Shown here: positions 49,287 through 59,100 of the stretch, one piece after another
Numbering within the stretch: the first letter of the stretch is position 1
Layout of the letters: the number at the start of each line of letters is the position of its first letter
Origin: Lethocerus indicus
Lineage: Eukaryota > Arthropoda > Insecta > Hemiptera > Belostomatidae
Assembly (NCBI GenBank): GCA_019843655.1
Contig: JACDQD010000005.1
Location: 33,544,225 to 33,608,224 of the forward strand
Direction of reading: 5' to 3'
DNA length: 64,000 nt
Notes under the pieces: generated by a model
What the model was told of the DNA's origin: nothing
What the model saw: only the letters and a program-made list of their open reading frames with translations
Databases searched by the model: none
Position numbers and translations under genes: made by a program

Positions 49287-52200
49287 TTTACGTCCTTCTA
49301 TATAAGGACAGTGTGTCGTAAGAAAGAAGCCGAATTGAACATGGAACACCCGCACACAAACCGCTGGATTTACACTAAATTTTCAACCTGCCAAACTCAT
49401 GTCTGGCAGGGTTGAGAAGACTTTCGAGGTCTACAGGTCATGGCCGGGTCGGCAGTGACCTTCGCTCTATATCGCCAACGAGCCCGACACAGATTTAGGG
49501 CTTACAGGATGTCTCTACAGGACGTTTCGCGACATGTTCCGAGGTCATCGGTCGCCAAAGGTCACCCCGAACTCGTGACCGTGATCGCGTACAATGACGA
49601 CACTACCTCTGACTGAGCACTGTAGCAGTAGAACGAAGGAACTAAGATGTAGAATCAAGAACGGTGGCGAATTCACAAATCTTACGCTCAATTTTGGTAC
49701 ACCCTATCTATAGACAAATAAAATGTGAAAACAAGTCACCTTGGAGGTGGGTGTTCTCGCCGATGGGTCTGATGCCGCCGGATCCGGATAACGAGCGGCA
49801 GCAGCTTGCCGCGGTAGTGCCAACTCGAATAGTTGCTGAAGTTGTCCCGATCTTCTGCATCGCGTAGGCTAACTCTTGGCGGGCTCTATGCCAGCCGGGC
49901 GACAACCGCTACCGGTAGTCCCAACAGTGAACTGCACCGAAATCGCCTCCGTTAATCGCTGTCTAGTTTATTTCTATGTCCCTACAATTTTGTACAATTA
50001 TTAGGCGTACCCGAAAGTCTAATCGACAATTCGATAAGATTTAGCCGCATTTTTAGCCGCTTTTCCAGCTAAATAACTTATTTCGACCGTATTACAGTAC
50101 AACGTAACCGGGTCGTACCGATTTATAATAATAATGACAGACAAAATACCGAATAGTTTCGGTATCGGAAATACAGAAAAGACGTTGCGAATCAAAGAAG
50201 CAATTGACAACAGGTAAATAGAAACGGATAGGTGTTAAATATATCGGCCTTAAATACATGGGTGTTATTTGCACACCCGTATATTAGGTGTACTCAGAAG
50301 TAATCGACAATTTGATACGATGTATTTCGGTCTTGAGGAGTTCTTCACGAGAGAGGGGAATCGAAAGTATGCCGTAAATGTGGAGTTGTCGATAATATCG
50401 GTGAATATATATATAGTCGATTAATAATTAAAGTTTCTTTTTTAGCGAAATAAAATGTCGATTACTTTTGGGGAGTTCGCGCATCCATTTACTCTCAAGG
50501 GTATTTTCGAAGCTGTAATCCAATCGAAGGAAGGATTTTATATATATCGGTAAGCCGACCTGGAACGGACGGGTCGGCAACACAATACGGTGGAACGGTT
50601 AACGGATTGTAAGGATTGAATTCAGTAGGAGTCTTCGAGCAGACTCAGTACCGTTGTATTTCGGACAATTTTTTGTTGTATTAAAAACAGATTTCAATAA
50701 TAATTCCTACGTATAAAGATTTGTAAGAAGAAAAATTACGGGTTGCCGGTATTACCGATATTGAGAAACCGGTACGGGGAATATTTAATTTTCAAATAAA
50801 AATAATAATAATAATACAACAATGGTTCGCACTAAATTCCGATTACTTGCATTCCGTCCGTCGGAATAAAAATTTAAATAGAGCAATTTTCGCGATCTAC
50901 TCCGTCTGGCGCCGCGGTTTTGACAACTTTCGCTAGATCGGTTTCGGCCGCTCTCCGTTATCAGTAGCCGTGTCTGTCAGTATGGCGGCGAGTCGCTCTT
51001 TCACACGTGAAGTAAAAATACTTCATTACATATCTATCGGAATACAAATAAATTGACCTAATCTTTCGTAATTTTTAGAATTCGCAGATGCTTCGTGTGA
51101 CCGATTTTCTCACTTTCCTGATTGGCGTTCAATATTTTCGCGTAATAATTTCTTCGTCATAACAGATAGTCGCGATCCGCATTGTCCGGATTAAGACTTC
51201 CGACAGTTTGTTAACTACGCTCCCAAACCGATTTCGCTCGACTTTTACAAAAATGCGATTTTACAAAAGTTCGCTTACAGTTCCTTTCGCCGAGTTTCAA
51301 ATATCTCGCAGAGTTCGAGCTCGCCGAGATCGGATCGGGCATGTTGTCCAACAGCCAGAGGCGGTGGAACCAGGCGCCGACGATTTCGATTGCAGCGAAG
51401 GCATCATCCCGCAACCGTAGTTCGAGTTCAACAGCGCCAGATTCTTCGCCGCCCTGCGAATCAGAATCGCATGGACGCTAAAAACTCAAGATGAAAATCG
51501 CCGAGGTTTCGCGCCATCAACTCGTGATATGTAACTGGCCGGATTACGTAAAATTTCGAACTTATTCCGGAGCCGTTGGCTTCGACTGACGGGCAATGAA
51601 ATTCGGTTCTGTACGCAGCGCGAGGTGTCGGTTAAATGCGGAATAGGGCAAAATCTCGCTTCATTCGATATTGCAGATCCGATCCATTTCAAACGCCGTT
51701 ACAAAACCTTCGCCGTAAACTATCGATTGTAATGAAGGTATCACAACCGGATTCTTCCGATAAATTATCCGGTCCGAGACATATTCTTTACACTCTTTCA
51801 GGACTCAACGCTTCCGCACCCGCAGAAGACGCCGCGCTTCTATGCTAAAAATAATAATAATCATAAAAATCAGTCGCCACACAGTGTATGTCACGACATA
51901 TCGATATATAACATCGCCTATTAGTTTGATATACCTGTGTGTGTGGTCTGCTTAGGTTGAATATACTTAGAGTTCCGGATGTTTCTGTCTCTCTCCTCAT
52001 TGCTGTTTGGTCTTTGTTAGTCTGTTTCGCCGCCATTATCTTCTTCAGTAGCGCTTGTGTCAGTAGTCATTGTTAGCACTTTGGATGCTTTTAAGCATCA
52101 TCGTACATGTGAGACAGTACATGTGACACCAGTGGACAGGTAGTGAGGGATGCCCCACAAAAACATCCAAAGTGTTAACAGTGACAGTAACACAGAGCTA

Positions 52201-55185
52201 CTGAAGATGGGGAAGTAGTGGTCATAAACCGCTGTCTAGCAATAGACCAAACGGCGAGAGGAGACAGAAACATCACGAACCTACAGTATCGCTTATTAGG
52301 TTATCGGTGGGGGGCCACACTATTCCGATTTTAACCGAATTACACATTAATCCTGTCGATATTCTCGTTGACATCTACGTGTACATAAAACCGTAAGTCT
52401 CACAATATACCCGTTTTGTGGTCTGCGAGGCGTTTGAATACTGTGTAGGTTCGCATGCGGGGTTCGTCTTTCGCCAGACGGGGTTTCGCCGCCGTTCTTG
52501 TAGTTCAGTAGCTTCAGTTCTCAGTAGTCACTTTCGCACTTTGGGCATCCTCACTGCACCGTAGAAAACATCATAGTGCCGACAGTGACTATGACGTAGC
52601 GCTACTGAAGACGGAGTCGGAAACCCCCTCTCCACCCGGGGTCTGGCGAAAGACCAACCGAAGCGAGAGAGAGGAGAGACGGAAACGCCATGAACCTACG
52701 GTAAACCCACGTTGATCCACTTCGTCATGATGACGACGAACCGGTAAGAGTTCAAACGTTCAATGCAGGACAATCGGGCCTTAACTCGGAACGCCAGAAG
52801 AAATCCCCCCCCCCCACCCCAACGGTTTGTACATTGACTGCGGTCAAATAACCGCATAATTGTACAACAACTTACTTCGAGTCTTTTATTTTCAGTATGA
52901 TTTTTGAAATTCCACAGCGAATATATGTCGGGATTCGAGGACAACAGATCGGAGAGTACGGCCAACGCCTCTTCGTCGTACTCCTTGTTGTTTCTCTGGA
53001 AACGAAAATAGGCGGTATTATTATAAATTGAATACGATATTTTAACCCTTTCCACTCCGGAGGGCTCTCCGGAGCGGAGCCGTTTAAAATTTGTCTTCGA
53101 ACTCGAGGAGGGCTCCGCTACTGCGGAGACGATGCGAATAATATTCAGTTTTTAACGTAACGACGGAAACAAATCGTACAAAATGTGCGTTGAATTTAAT
53201 TTCTTTGCGTCGTTCAAAGCGTGAGAGACCGGGAAAGAGTGATCGAGATATGTACGGATCTGAATTCCGAATGAGGTCAGTTTTGTTATATTATTTTCGT
53301 CGTAATTACTTTCTTTCCTTTCACTTTGACAATTAACGGTTCTGAAATTCATTCGCAACGGTTCGCTCATATCGTTAAGTCACGTTGCTCTCGTCTACGC
53401 TCTACAGTAAATTTTAACCAATAACAGGATATAAAAATTTAGGGTAAATTTAATATTAACCCTACATAAGTTAAAGTACATTATATTAACCCTTTGCACT
53501 CCGGAGGGCTCTCCGGAGCGGAGCCGTTTAAAATTTGTCTTCAGACTCGAGGAGGGCTCCGACACGGAGACGGCATAATATTCAGTTTTTAACGTAACGA
53601 CGGAAACAAATCGCATAAAACTATTTATAGGATATTTCTACTTTCGTGACAAATGACGCCGCTTGCAGATGTTTGATAACAGCATACAATCGCGTTTTGT
53701 GCAACATTCCGCATTCTGCACTTTGTCCTGTTATTCGGCAGTAGAGTGTATCGGATTCATAGTTTATCCGCTGCTTTATCAATTCGTATTTATATCCCCG
53801 ATATGTGGCGAATATGAGGAAAAATTTGTGAAATTATAGCGATATCACCTAGATTTAATTAGAATGCAGTTTTTTAGTAACATAATATAAATAATATAGA
53901 TGTCTTAGCTGTGCGATAACGCAGACAATATTAGAACTGAGCTACGAATCTGATTCTAACGAGAAATATGTATTTCATATACGATTAACGCATGAAAATT
54001 GAAAGATAACAGGAGGGATCTGAAAGTGATAGAGGAGAAAATGTAGAAGACAGAGCGGATTCGACTTTGATCTCCTACGGATTTACGAAGTATTTCACCT
54101 CGAATCGCTGGACAGCAAATTGATTTATATAAAAGAACCGTTAGATTTTTTCGATTACACTTTATGGATACATCGACGATTCATAATAAAAGGACAAACG
54201 CATACTACGGTATTGCTGTATCATGAATGGAAGAAAAAACTTTGAGTGCAAAGAAAATCTCTCACGACGAAAAAATAAAATGTAAAAGACCTCGTTGAGA
54301 GCTCAATAGCGCAAGATAAGATTTAACGAGGTCGACGATATAAAAGAACCGTTAGATTGTTTTCGATTACACTTTACGGATACATCGATCGATTCCGTTA
54401 ATAAAAGGGACAGACGATAATATGTCCGGTACGTAGTGCCGGTGTAATACGAATGAAAGAAAACTTCGAGCGCAAAAGGGTTAATCGTAATAAATTAAAA
54501 TATAAAATCAATCTATATTCAGTCCCCCATTGATGCCTAATTATTAAGTCACGTACTGTGGCGATAGACGAAAAAATTTCCTATTTCTTCGAACTCACAA
54601 AGTGAGAATACGTTCGGATCCGTTAGAACACAGGTTAAACGAAAGGAAGCTCGATAATTGCGACCGCACGATATATTTAGCCACTTAACCGAATCGCTGC
54701 CGATCTAAAAGAATTGCCGAACGACGATAATAACTGGAATACGAAGACCGAACCTACGTACAGAACGAACTCTACGGTAAACGTGAAATAGAGCGTTGAC
54801 GGATTGTTCCACAACCGAGAGTGATTCACGGATTTATCGTACTAATGGATATTCTATAGAGCGACGGCCAGATAACGTATTTCTTATGGGCTCATAGAGA
54901 TAACGGTTTTGCGAGACACGCCTCTACCGTTCGGGACGGATTTGAAGTGGTAAAAACAGTGGGTAAAATATTTTTTTTAATTCCACCTTATTGAAAAACT
55001 TCTCCATTCCTTCCCTGTAGGCTTTGACTTTGATTTCACGCTGTTTCCTCTTCTTCTCCTTCTCCGCCTCGGTGGTCTTCACTTTGGCCTGGCCGTGCTG
55101 AAAATGTGATGAATTATTTTTTTGTAATACGAATAGAAGAAATGGAGAAAGAGAAAGGAGGAGAAAGTTCGTATTATTTTACCAT
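42129..55185 (-). CDS. Rabggta: Rab geranylgeranyltransferase alpha subunit, 10 exons
   Basis: Minus strand: exons 55183-55185, 54987-55097, 52876-52995, 51279-51453, 49740-49931, about 48828-49080, 46710-46929, 45331-45459, 43394-43581 and 42129-42390. The protein starts M-HGQAKVKTTEAEKEKKRKQ and contains the alpha-subunit prenyltransferase repeats (NPDIYSLWN, GAWFHRLWLLDN, FHCWDYR, NFSNYSSWHYR, FTDPNDQA...RWLLG), an insert domain, and C-terminal leucine-rich repeats (LTTLSLRDNDLTSLDD). With the beta subunit and Rab escort protein the enzyme attaches geranylgeranyl groups to Rab C-terminal cysteines in the cytosol. Exons 4, 5, 6 and 10 need frame corrections; the other six are clean. Introns hold a 93-bp satellite, a 104-bp satellite and several transposons. 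Identification is firm; whether the copy is fully functional is open. Confidence 0.92.
42440..42625. mobile_element. Foldback element in Rabggta intron 9
   Basis: Left ggagtttcgcctcgcctctt-cagtagcgctg and right cagcgctactgaagacgggc with inverted complementarity; about 185 bp. Confidence 0.6.
43394..43581 (-). CDS. Rabggta: Rabggta exon 9
   Basis: Acceptor acgtaaag precedes 43581; donor gtgggc follows 43394. After two bases: SRFIMENRLEEWEERSDD, LTALYHAQYLLSAKRVNFAN and LHRSLSQLYALQRCQ, the first leucine-rich repeats. Phase 0 out, no frame break. Confidence 0.85.
43605..44545. mobile_element. mariner-type MITE B with internal tandem amplification
   Basis: Between family-B ends, the segment gataagatacattcggcttc - tgcaatgtcccagtgttgtg - aactatggcctttattcgg recurs four times at 134-162-bp spacing. 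Rabggta intron 8. Confidence 0.7.
44584..44835 (-). CDS. Unidentified open frame in Rabggta intron 8
   Basis: 83 residues from ATG to stop, with a protein-like segment (AVAVIYGDGVNIESGETVI, RYPVAGCNYHLYDLKTVSW). No family recognised, no splice partner found. It may be part of a decayed transposon or chance. Confidence 0.18.
   Translation of the reverse strand: MQKKTVIRSSCHFAPTPFSIYRLKCARRLYSLAFALHIGKYRTAVAVIYGDGVNIESGETVIRYPVAGCNYHLYDLKTVSWPI
45025..45160. mobile_element. Short foldback element
   Basis: Arms tgtctcctctcgccgatttg and accggcgagaggaaagacgg pair around a ~60-bp loop with cttcagtagc. Rabggta intron 8. Confidence 0.55.
45331..45459 (-). CDS. Rabggta: Rabggta exon 8
   Basis: Acceptor ttcgccag precedes 45459; donor gtacgc follows 45331. 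Reads TLLTVALLMHTIDRKKFKDD, then LTKLVEVDQLRSAYYRDL, in phase. A second possible donor 14 bases further gives a poorer join; the chosen one yields LRSRF, matching the family. Confidence 0.88.
45640..46115 (-). repeat. 104-bp satellite, inverted diverged array
   Basis: Four to five units of cccctgaaacggcgggtcga / agtgagttacacttg at 104-bp spacing; the reverse complement relates to the eys-intron array at 4960-6240. Confidence 0.85.
46125..46690. mobile_element. Tc1/mariner-type TIR element, third copy
   Basis: Same ends and interior as 23647-24295 (gacagccgatagtttagggt; ccctaaactatcggctgtcg). It stops about 20 bp from the donor of Rabggta exon 7. Confidence 0.65.
46710..46929 (-). CDS. Rabggta: Rabggta exon 7
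   Basis: Acceptor gctgtacag precedes 46929; donor gttatt follows 46710 and splits the Trp codon after EPDSK. 73 intact codons, including DRLTVTWKGKSQEITLEER, RFHPEFSPALITVLEDQLD and CKQLLALEPDSK, the end of the insert domain and the following helices. Confidence 0.9.
47035..47500. mobile_element. mariner-type MITE B, rearranged copies
   Basis: Starts ttgggttgacaactaagtaa; internal aaaagacgaggagcggcccg and ttcgacactgggacattgcg are family-B segments in both orientations. Confidence 0.55.
47501..47984. other. Unassigned sequence with one piggyBac-type end
   Basis: TTAACCCTTTCGCTACGGG at 47508 resembles a piggyBac-type border; the matching opposite border type is seen at 60740-60756 (gagtaaaagggttaa). 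The rest holds no gene. Confidence 0.35.
47985..48765. repeat. 93-bp satellite with 16-bp palindrome
   Basis: Two related ~46-bp halves alternate to give a 93-bp period (31 codons). Each half carries ggccactatagtggcc, a perfect 16-bp palindrome, and cagtggcatct. The long frames on both strands are satellite readings. In the intron between Rabggta exons 6 and 7. Confidence 0.95.
48828..49080 (-). CDS. Rabggta: Rabggta exon 6, frame broken, 5' edge uncertain
   Basis: Contains FTDPNDQA and, one base off, WFCQRWLLG, the last prenyltransferase repeat, then the start of the insert domain (NAYLALDTSLRPPELTVQG). Donor gtcggt follows 48828. No AG acceptor is seen where expected (tttcaaattgg near 49080). 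Very GC-rich for this locus. Confidence 0.65.
49100..49649. other. Rabggta intron 5, repeats only
   Basis: Contains a 200-bp duplication either side of a TA tract (aagaaagaagccgaattcgt near 49131 and aagaaagaagccgaattgaa near 49321) and an inverted cctgccaaactcatgtctgg-cagg hairpin near 49387. Confidence 0.5.
49740..49931 (-). CDS. Rabggta: Rabggta exon 5, frame broken
   Basis: Acceptor cggtgcag precedes 49931; donor gtgact follows 49740. FHCWDYR opens the exon; ELAYAMQKI and GGIRPIGENTHLQ are in one frame and NFSNYSSWHYRGKLLPL in another. A stop appears right after FHCWDYR in the literal reading. These are unmistakable alpha-subunit repeat motifs, so indels rather than a wrong call explain the breaks. 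Confidence 0.75.
50283..50475. mobile_element. mariner-type MITE A, inverted
   Basis: Ends taggtgtactcagaagtaat and cgattacttttggggagttc. A fragment of the same family is at 50003-50050. Confidence 0.6.
50476..51278. other. Rabggta intron 4, unassigned
   Basis: A foldback fragment around 50930-50975 (ttatcagtagccgtg) is the only recognised item. Confidence 0.4.
51279..51453 (-). CDS. Rabggta: Rabggta exon 4, frame broken
   Basis: Acceptor attcgcag precedes 51453; donor gtaagc follows 51279, leaving one base that starts the Phe codon of FHCW on exon 5. GAWFHRLWLLDNMPDP and RYLKLGERN are in one frame, while an SKS before GAW and the DLGELELC stretch are in another. Total length fits the phases although the inside does not. 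Confidence 0.72.
51940..52300. mobile_element. Foldback element, complete copy
   Basis: Left ttccggatgtttctgtctct and ccattatcttcttcagtagc; right gagctactgaagatggggaa and gacagaaacatcacgaacct. About 350 bp. Confidence 0.7.
52415..52712. mobile_element. Foldback element beside Rabggta exon 3
   Basis: Left tttgtggtctgcgaggcgtt; right gcgctactgaagacggagtc and gagacggaaacgccatgaac. Ends about 160 bp from exon 3. Confidence 0.65.
52876..52995 (-). CDS. Rabggta: Rabggta exon 3
   Basis: Acceptor cgtttccag precedes 52995; donor gtaagt follows 52876. 40 codons, phase 0-0: RNNKEYDEEALAVLSDLLSS then NPDIYSLWNFKN and KRLE, the first prenyltransferase-alpha repeat. Decayed copies of this exon and its upstream intron occur at 31.9-32.7 kb on the plus strand. 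Confidence 0.9.
53042..53185. mobile_element. Partial piggyBac-type end
   Basis: TTAACCCTTTCCACTCCGG begins at 53042 and the following 140 bp match the first part of 53486-54484. No partner end is identifiable; a second, truncated insertion beside Rabggta exon 3. Confidence 0.5.
53186..54705 (+). repeat. Inverted repeat arm 1 (Rabggta intron 2)
   Basis: Reverse complement of 56298-57400, seen through gcgttgaatttaatttcttt near the outer edge and ggaagctcgataattgcgac near the inner edge. The spacer 54706-56297 carries Rabggta exons 1-2 and OTUD6 exon 1. Confidence 0.75.
53486..54484. mobile_element. piggyBac-type non-autonomous element
   Basis: Bounded by TTAA on both sides with inverted ends: TTAACCCTTTGCACTC at 53486 and GAGCGCAAAAGGGTTAA ending at 54484. 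About 1 kb, no intact transposase. In Rabggta intron 2. Confidence 0.65.
54987..55097 (-). CDS. Rabggta: Rabggta exon 2
   Basis: Acceptor ctg on the plus strand gives cag before 55097; donor gtggaa follows 54987. 37 codons, phase 0-0: HGQAKVKTTEAEKEKKRKQ then REIKVKAYREGMEKFFNK. This is the charged N-terminal helix that opens the alpha subunit. Confidence 0.88.
55183..55185 (-). CDS. Rabggta: Rabggta exon 1: ATG only
   Basis: The start codon at 55185-55183 is followed at once by the donor gtaaaa. Exon 2 begins with the His that follows Met in known RABGGTA proteins (M-H-G), so this ATG is the best start. The upstream 5' UTR ends ttcagttATG. The intron to exon 2 is only 85 bp. An ATG at 55536 (MNKGKG...) has no donor and does not fit. 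Confidence 0.65.
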
Positions 55186-56105
55186 AACTGAAATTGAGGA
55201 AAAAAATGGTTTTCAACGAATCCCAACAGCCAGAAGACAACCTGTCACTGAGAAACCTTCCCGCCGACAGTAGGACCAACAACGCGTAAAAAGATATTTT
55301 TGTCTAAATTCTATAATTGTCTAAAATTTTTCTCGTTACTTTTCCGTTGGCAAGCGAAAAAAAGATGAAAATTCCGGATTTAGCTAGGTCTTAGCTATTC
55401 GTTTATAACCTAGGTTATATAAGATATAACTAATATAAACAGTTATATTTTACACATATAAATATATTGTATAATTCTCGTTCTACAGCTACTTTCCCAC
55501 TGCACTTAGGCTTAGGAACCTTTTCCTTTATTCATCTTACCTGAAACGAAAATTATACAAATTAAAGGATAACAGAGACGAAAATTTAATATATTATAAA
55601 TTCTTGGGGGGGAGCGCCACGAACTGTATTTCTTGAGCTTTTTTGAGTACGGCGTCATTCGTTCGTTAAGTGTTAAGATTAGGTTGTTGCCCCAACTGGA
55701 AATTCCGTTCATTTATTAAATTTATATTTATATCGATATTCATCCGTGTCGATGATGTTGTAAAGATGTAATATTTTTCCTCGGTGAAACTTAAAAAAAA
55801 AATTCTATATTTCTCTCGGCCTATTTTAAATCCTTTAAACTGTTATATTGCGTTAAAAATAATTTTCTTTCGCCAAATACTATTTTTTAGTCGTTTAATT
55901 TCGCGACGGTTGTCACCACTGGCCGGCGTTGAAACAAATCGAACGTTCTTCTGCCCGAATACTGGGCAGTCGGTATTCTGTACTTCGATTTGTAAATCGG
56001 TCAGTGAAGTTCTGAAACTTTTTTGAAAATTATTTTTTTCTCGGGCCCTTCGAGGATCGTCAAAAATCGCGATTCAGTCGGTGTCATCGAATTGGGAACG
56101 GAGAA
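55186..56105. promoter_or_regulatory. Shared intergenic region of head-to-head gene pair
   Basis: The 920 bp between the divergent Rabggta and OTUD6 start codons must hold both 5' UTRs and both promoters. It is AT-rich with no recognised TE; no convincing TATA box or initiator could be picked by eye. A compact bidirectional promoter is inferred from the arrangement only. Confidence 0.4.
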
Positions 56106-56178
56106 ATGGACGCGGACAGTGCGACCGGCACAGAAGAGATACTGCAGAGGCACAGGAAGGAAAAGAAAGAATTACAAG
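56106..56178 (+). CDS. Otud6b: OTUD6 exon 1
   Basis: ATG at 56106 opens MDADSATGTEEILQRHRKEK followed by KELQ, 24 codons plus one base, then donor gtaaaa. This ATG is preferred because QRHRKEKKELQ is the conserved start of the family and no earlier in-frame ATG adds conserved sequence. Confidence 0.85.
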
Positions 56179-59100
56179 GTAAAAAGTTATTTATTTCTGT
56201 CCCAACCGCAATTTGGAAACTTGTCCAAGGTGGACAACACACAGGTTTTCGGTCCCGAACTTTAAGCCGCCCTAAATTTAAGAGGATGGTCAACTTTATG
56301 GTTAAGTTACTAAATATATCTTGCGGTCGCAATTATCGAGCTTCCCTTTCGTTTTAGCCTGTGTTCTAACGGGATCCGAACGTATTCTCACTTTGTGAGT
56401 TCGAAGATATATGAAATTTTTTCGTCTATCACCAAAGTACGGACTTAATAATTAGGCATCAATGGGGACTGAATATAGATTGATTTTTATATTTTAATTT
56501 ATTACGATTAACCCTTTTGCGCTCGAAGTTTTCCATTCATATTATACCAGCCGTAATGATCGGATATTATCGTTTGTCCTTTTATTAACGGAATCGATCA
56601 AAGTGTAATCGAAAAAAAAATCTAACGGTTCTTTATATCGTCGGAAATTTGTGGTCCGCCAATTCGAGGTGGAAATATCGTAAAATCCGGGGAGATCTCG
56701 ATAGACACCATGCTATCGCATGGCTAAGCCGGCCTATATTATTTGGCATTATGTTCGCTAGAAAACTTTCAAATTCTAATTCGTCGCTACTACTGGTCGA
56801 TATCGCTGTAATTTTCACAAATTTTTCCTCATATTCGCCATATCGGGATATAAATAATTCAAATATAAAACGACGGATACACTCGCGAATCCGATAGACT
56901 CTACCGAATAACAGGACTCGAAAAGCGGAATGCGGAATGTTGCACAACTGCTAGATTTGTCACCAAAGCGGAAATATCCTATAAATAGTTTTGTACGATT
57001 TGTTTCGCTGCGTTAAAACTGAAAATTATTCGATCGCCTCCGCAGTAGCGGAGCCTCCTAGTCTGAAGACAAATTTTAAACGGCTCCGCTCCGGAGCCCT
57101 CCGGAGTGCAAAGGGTTAATATAATGTACTTTAGTTATTTAGGGTTAATATGTTTAAACTTTTGTATCCTGTTATTGGTTAAAATTTACTGTAGGTGACT
57201 TAACGATATGAGCGAACCGTTGCGAATGAATTTCAGAACCGTTAATTGTCAAAGTAAAAGGTAAAGAAAGTAATTACGACGAAAATAATACAATAAAACT
57301 GACCTTATTCGGAATTCAGATCCGTACATATCTCGATCACTCTTTCCCGTCTCTCACGCTTTGAACGACGCAAAGAAATTAAATTCAACGCTTCAGTAGC
57401 GACTGAAAAAAAAAAATAACTCGCCTAATTACGAAGGAATGGTCAAAATAAAAGGCACGACCCGTCGTACGCCCCGTATAGATCGATATATCAATTACGC
57501 CCCCTACAGTAAATTTTAACCTCCTGTCATTGTTTCACGTCAATATCCGACAGGATACATAATCGTGGAATGTCTTGTTTTTCTCGATATAAAAAAAAAA
57601 CCATCCGGTGATGGCACTTTACGACTTACCGTGTATACGCACGACGAGACGGACAACCGCCGCTGTACAGATGGCAGTGAGGATGCCACGAAAAACGTCC
57701 AAAAGTGATTAAACGCAGCGCTACTGAAGACGGCGAGCGAGCCGCGAAATCTACAGCCGCACATTTAATTCCGTTCTGCTTTTTTCCAGCCAGAATACAG
57801 GCGCTGAAGAAGACGGCGACGAAAGGCGACAAGAAGAAGAAGAAGGAGGTCTCCGAAGAGATAGCGAAGTTAGACGCGGATCTCGAGCGCAGGCACGCCG
57901 AAGAATTGGCGAAATTCAGACCGGCCGAAACCAAAGTGAGATTTAACGATATCGGTAAAATCGCATTGATTAACATTAATCATTATTACAACGGATCGAT
58001 TATTCCATGACACCGAACCCTCACGATGAGATGAAACCTCGAGATGAAACTTATCTTTTAAGTACGATATGACGGTATTCTTTCTGCATCTCTGGGACGT
58101 ACAATAAGAATGACATTCGAAACGAGAAATTCAAATTAATAACTTCCGTTTCCGATGAAAATAATTAATAATGAGAATAATTATATTCGAACTTTGAATT
58201 TTACCGCAGAGAAGACTTTACTCTTTCACTCGTAGCAGTCATTTTGAATAATATCTTTCTCAACAATGAAAAATTTAACCGGTTGAGTGCTGAAGAATTT
58301 TCTTATATGTATATGCTAAAAGTGCGGAATGAAATGCGCAGTAATTTTTTTTTTTTTGGAGAACAATATAAATGGTTTAACGCTAATTATTATGTAACGA
58401 GTAATTTTTACCGACAAAAATATTTTTTATTCTCACTTATTACGAGAATGTTTTTCGCCCGCACAAATTCAACGGATTCCTTTTTTTTTTACGTACAGCG
58501 CAAATTAAGTCGAACCCCCAAAAAGGCCATTTTTATCCCCAAATATTCAATTTCTAACTACAAAAAGTCTATATTTAGCCCGAACAAGGCCATTTTTAAC
58601 CCCGAAAATACCTATTTTTTTATCAGTATAACACTTGTTGTGAAAGTGAAAACAGTTTCTAATTCCTATAAAACAACGAAACTGCGATTGATAGGAATTC
58701 AACTGCTCTCAATAGATGCGAAAATTATGCAACCAGACAGCAGCGTCTCCGCATTCTCGGTATAAAATAAGCGAAATACCGCACTCGAACGGTTAAATGA
58801 TGTATTCGCAATACAAGTACACGAATGAATTCTAAATATAGAATAAAAATTTGAATTATTTATGTATTATTTTTAACATAATATCCAGCGATTTAGTATT
58901 TAGTTTAACGCCTGTTTCCTTTAATTTAATCCCATAAATTAGAAGGAACAGTTTAAATACCCACCCCGCGATATTTGTACATTCAAAGCTGTATATTAAT
59001 TTAATAGCCAATTGTTTCCAAATGGGGTAGACGATGTGGAAAAAAAAAAAAACGTTAACAATAACGGTCGTTTTTCTGCGACTATACATACAATCGTTTT

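Noticed and set aside
58244..58765. 173-residue plus-strand frame in OTUD6 intron 2
   Set aside because: Low complexity (Phe/Ser/Asn/Lys), includes poly-T runs; no family recognised.
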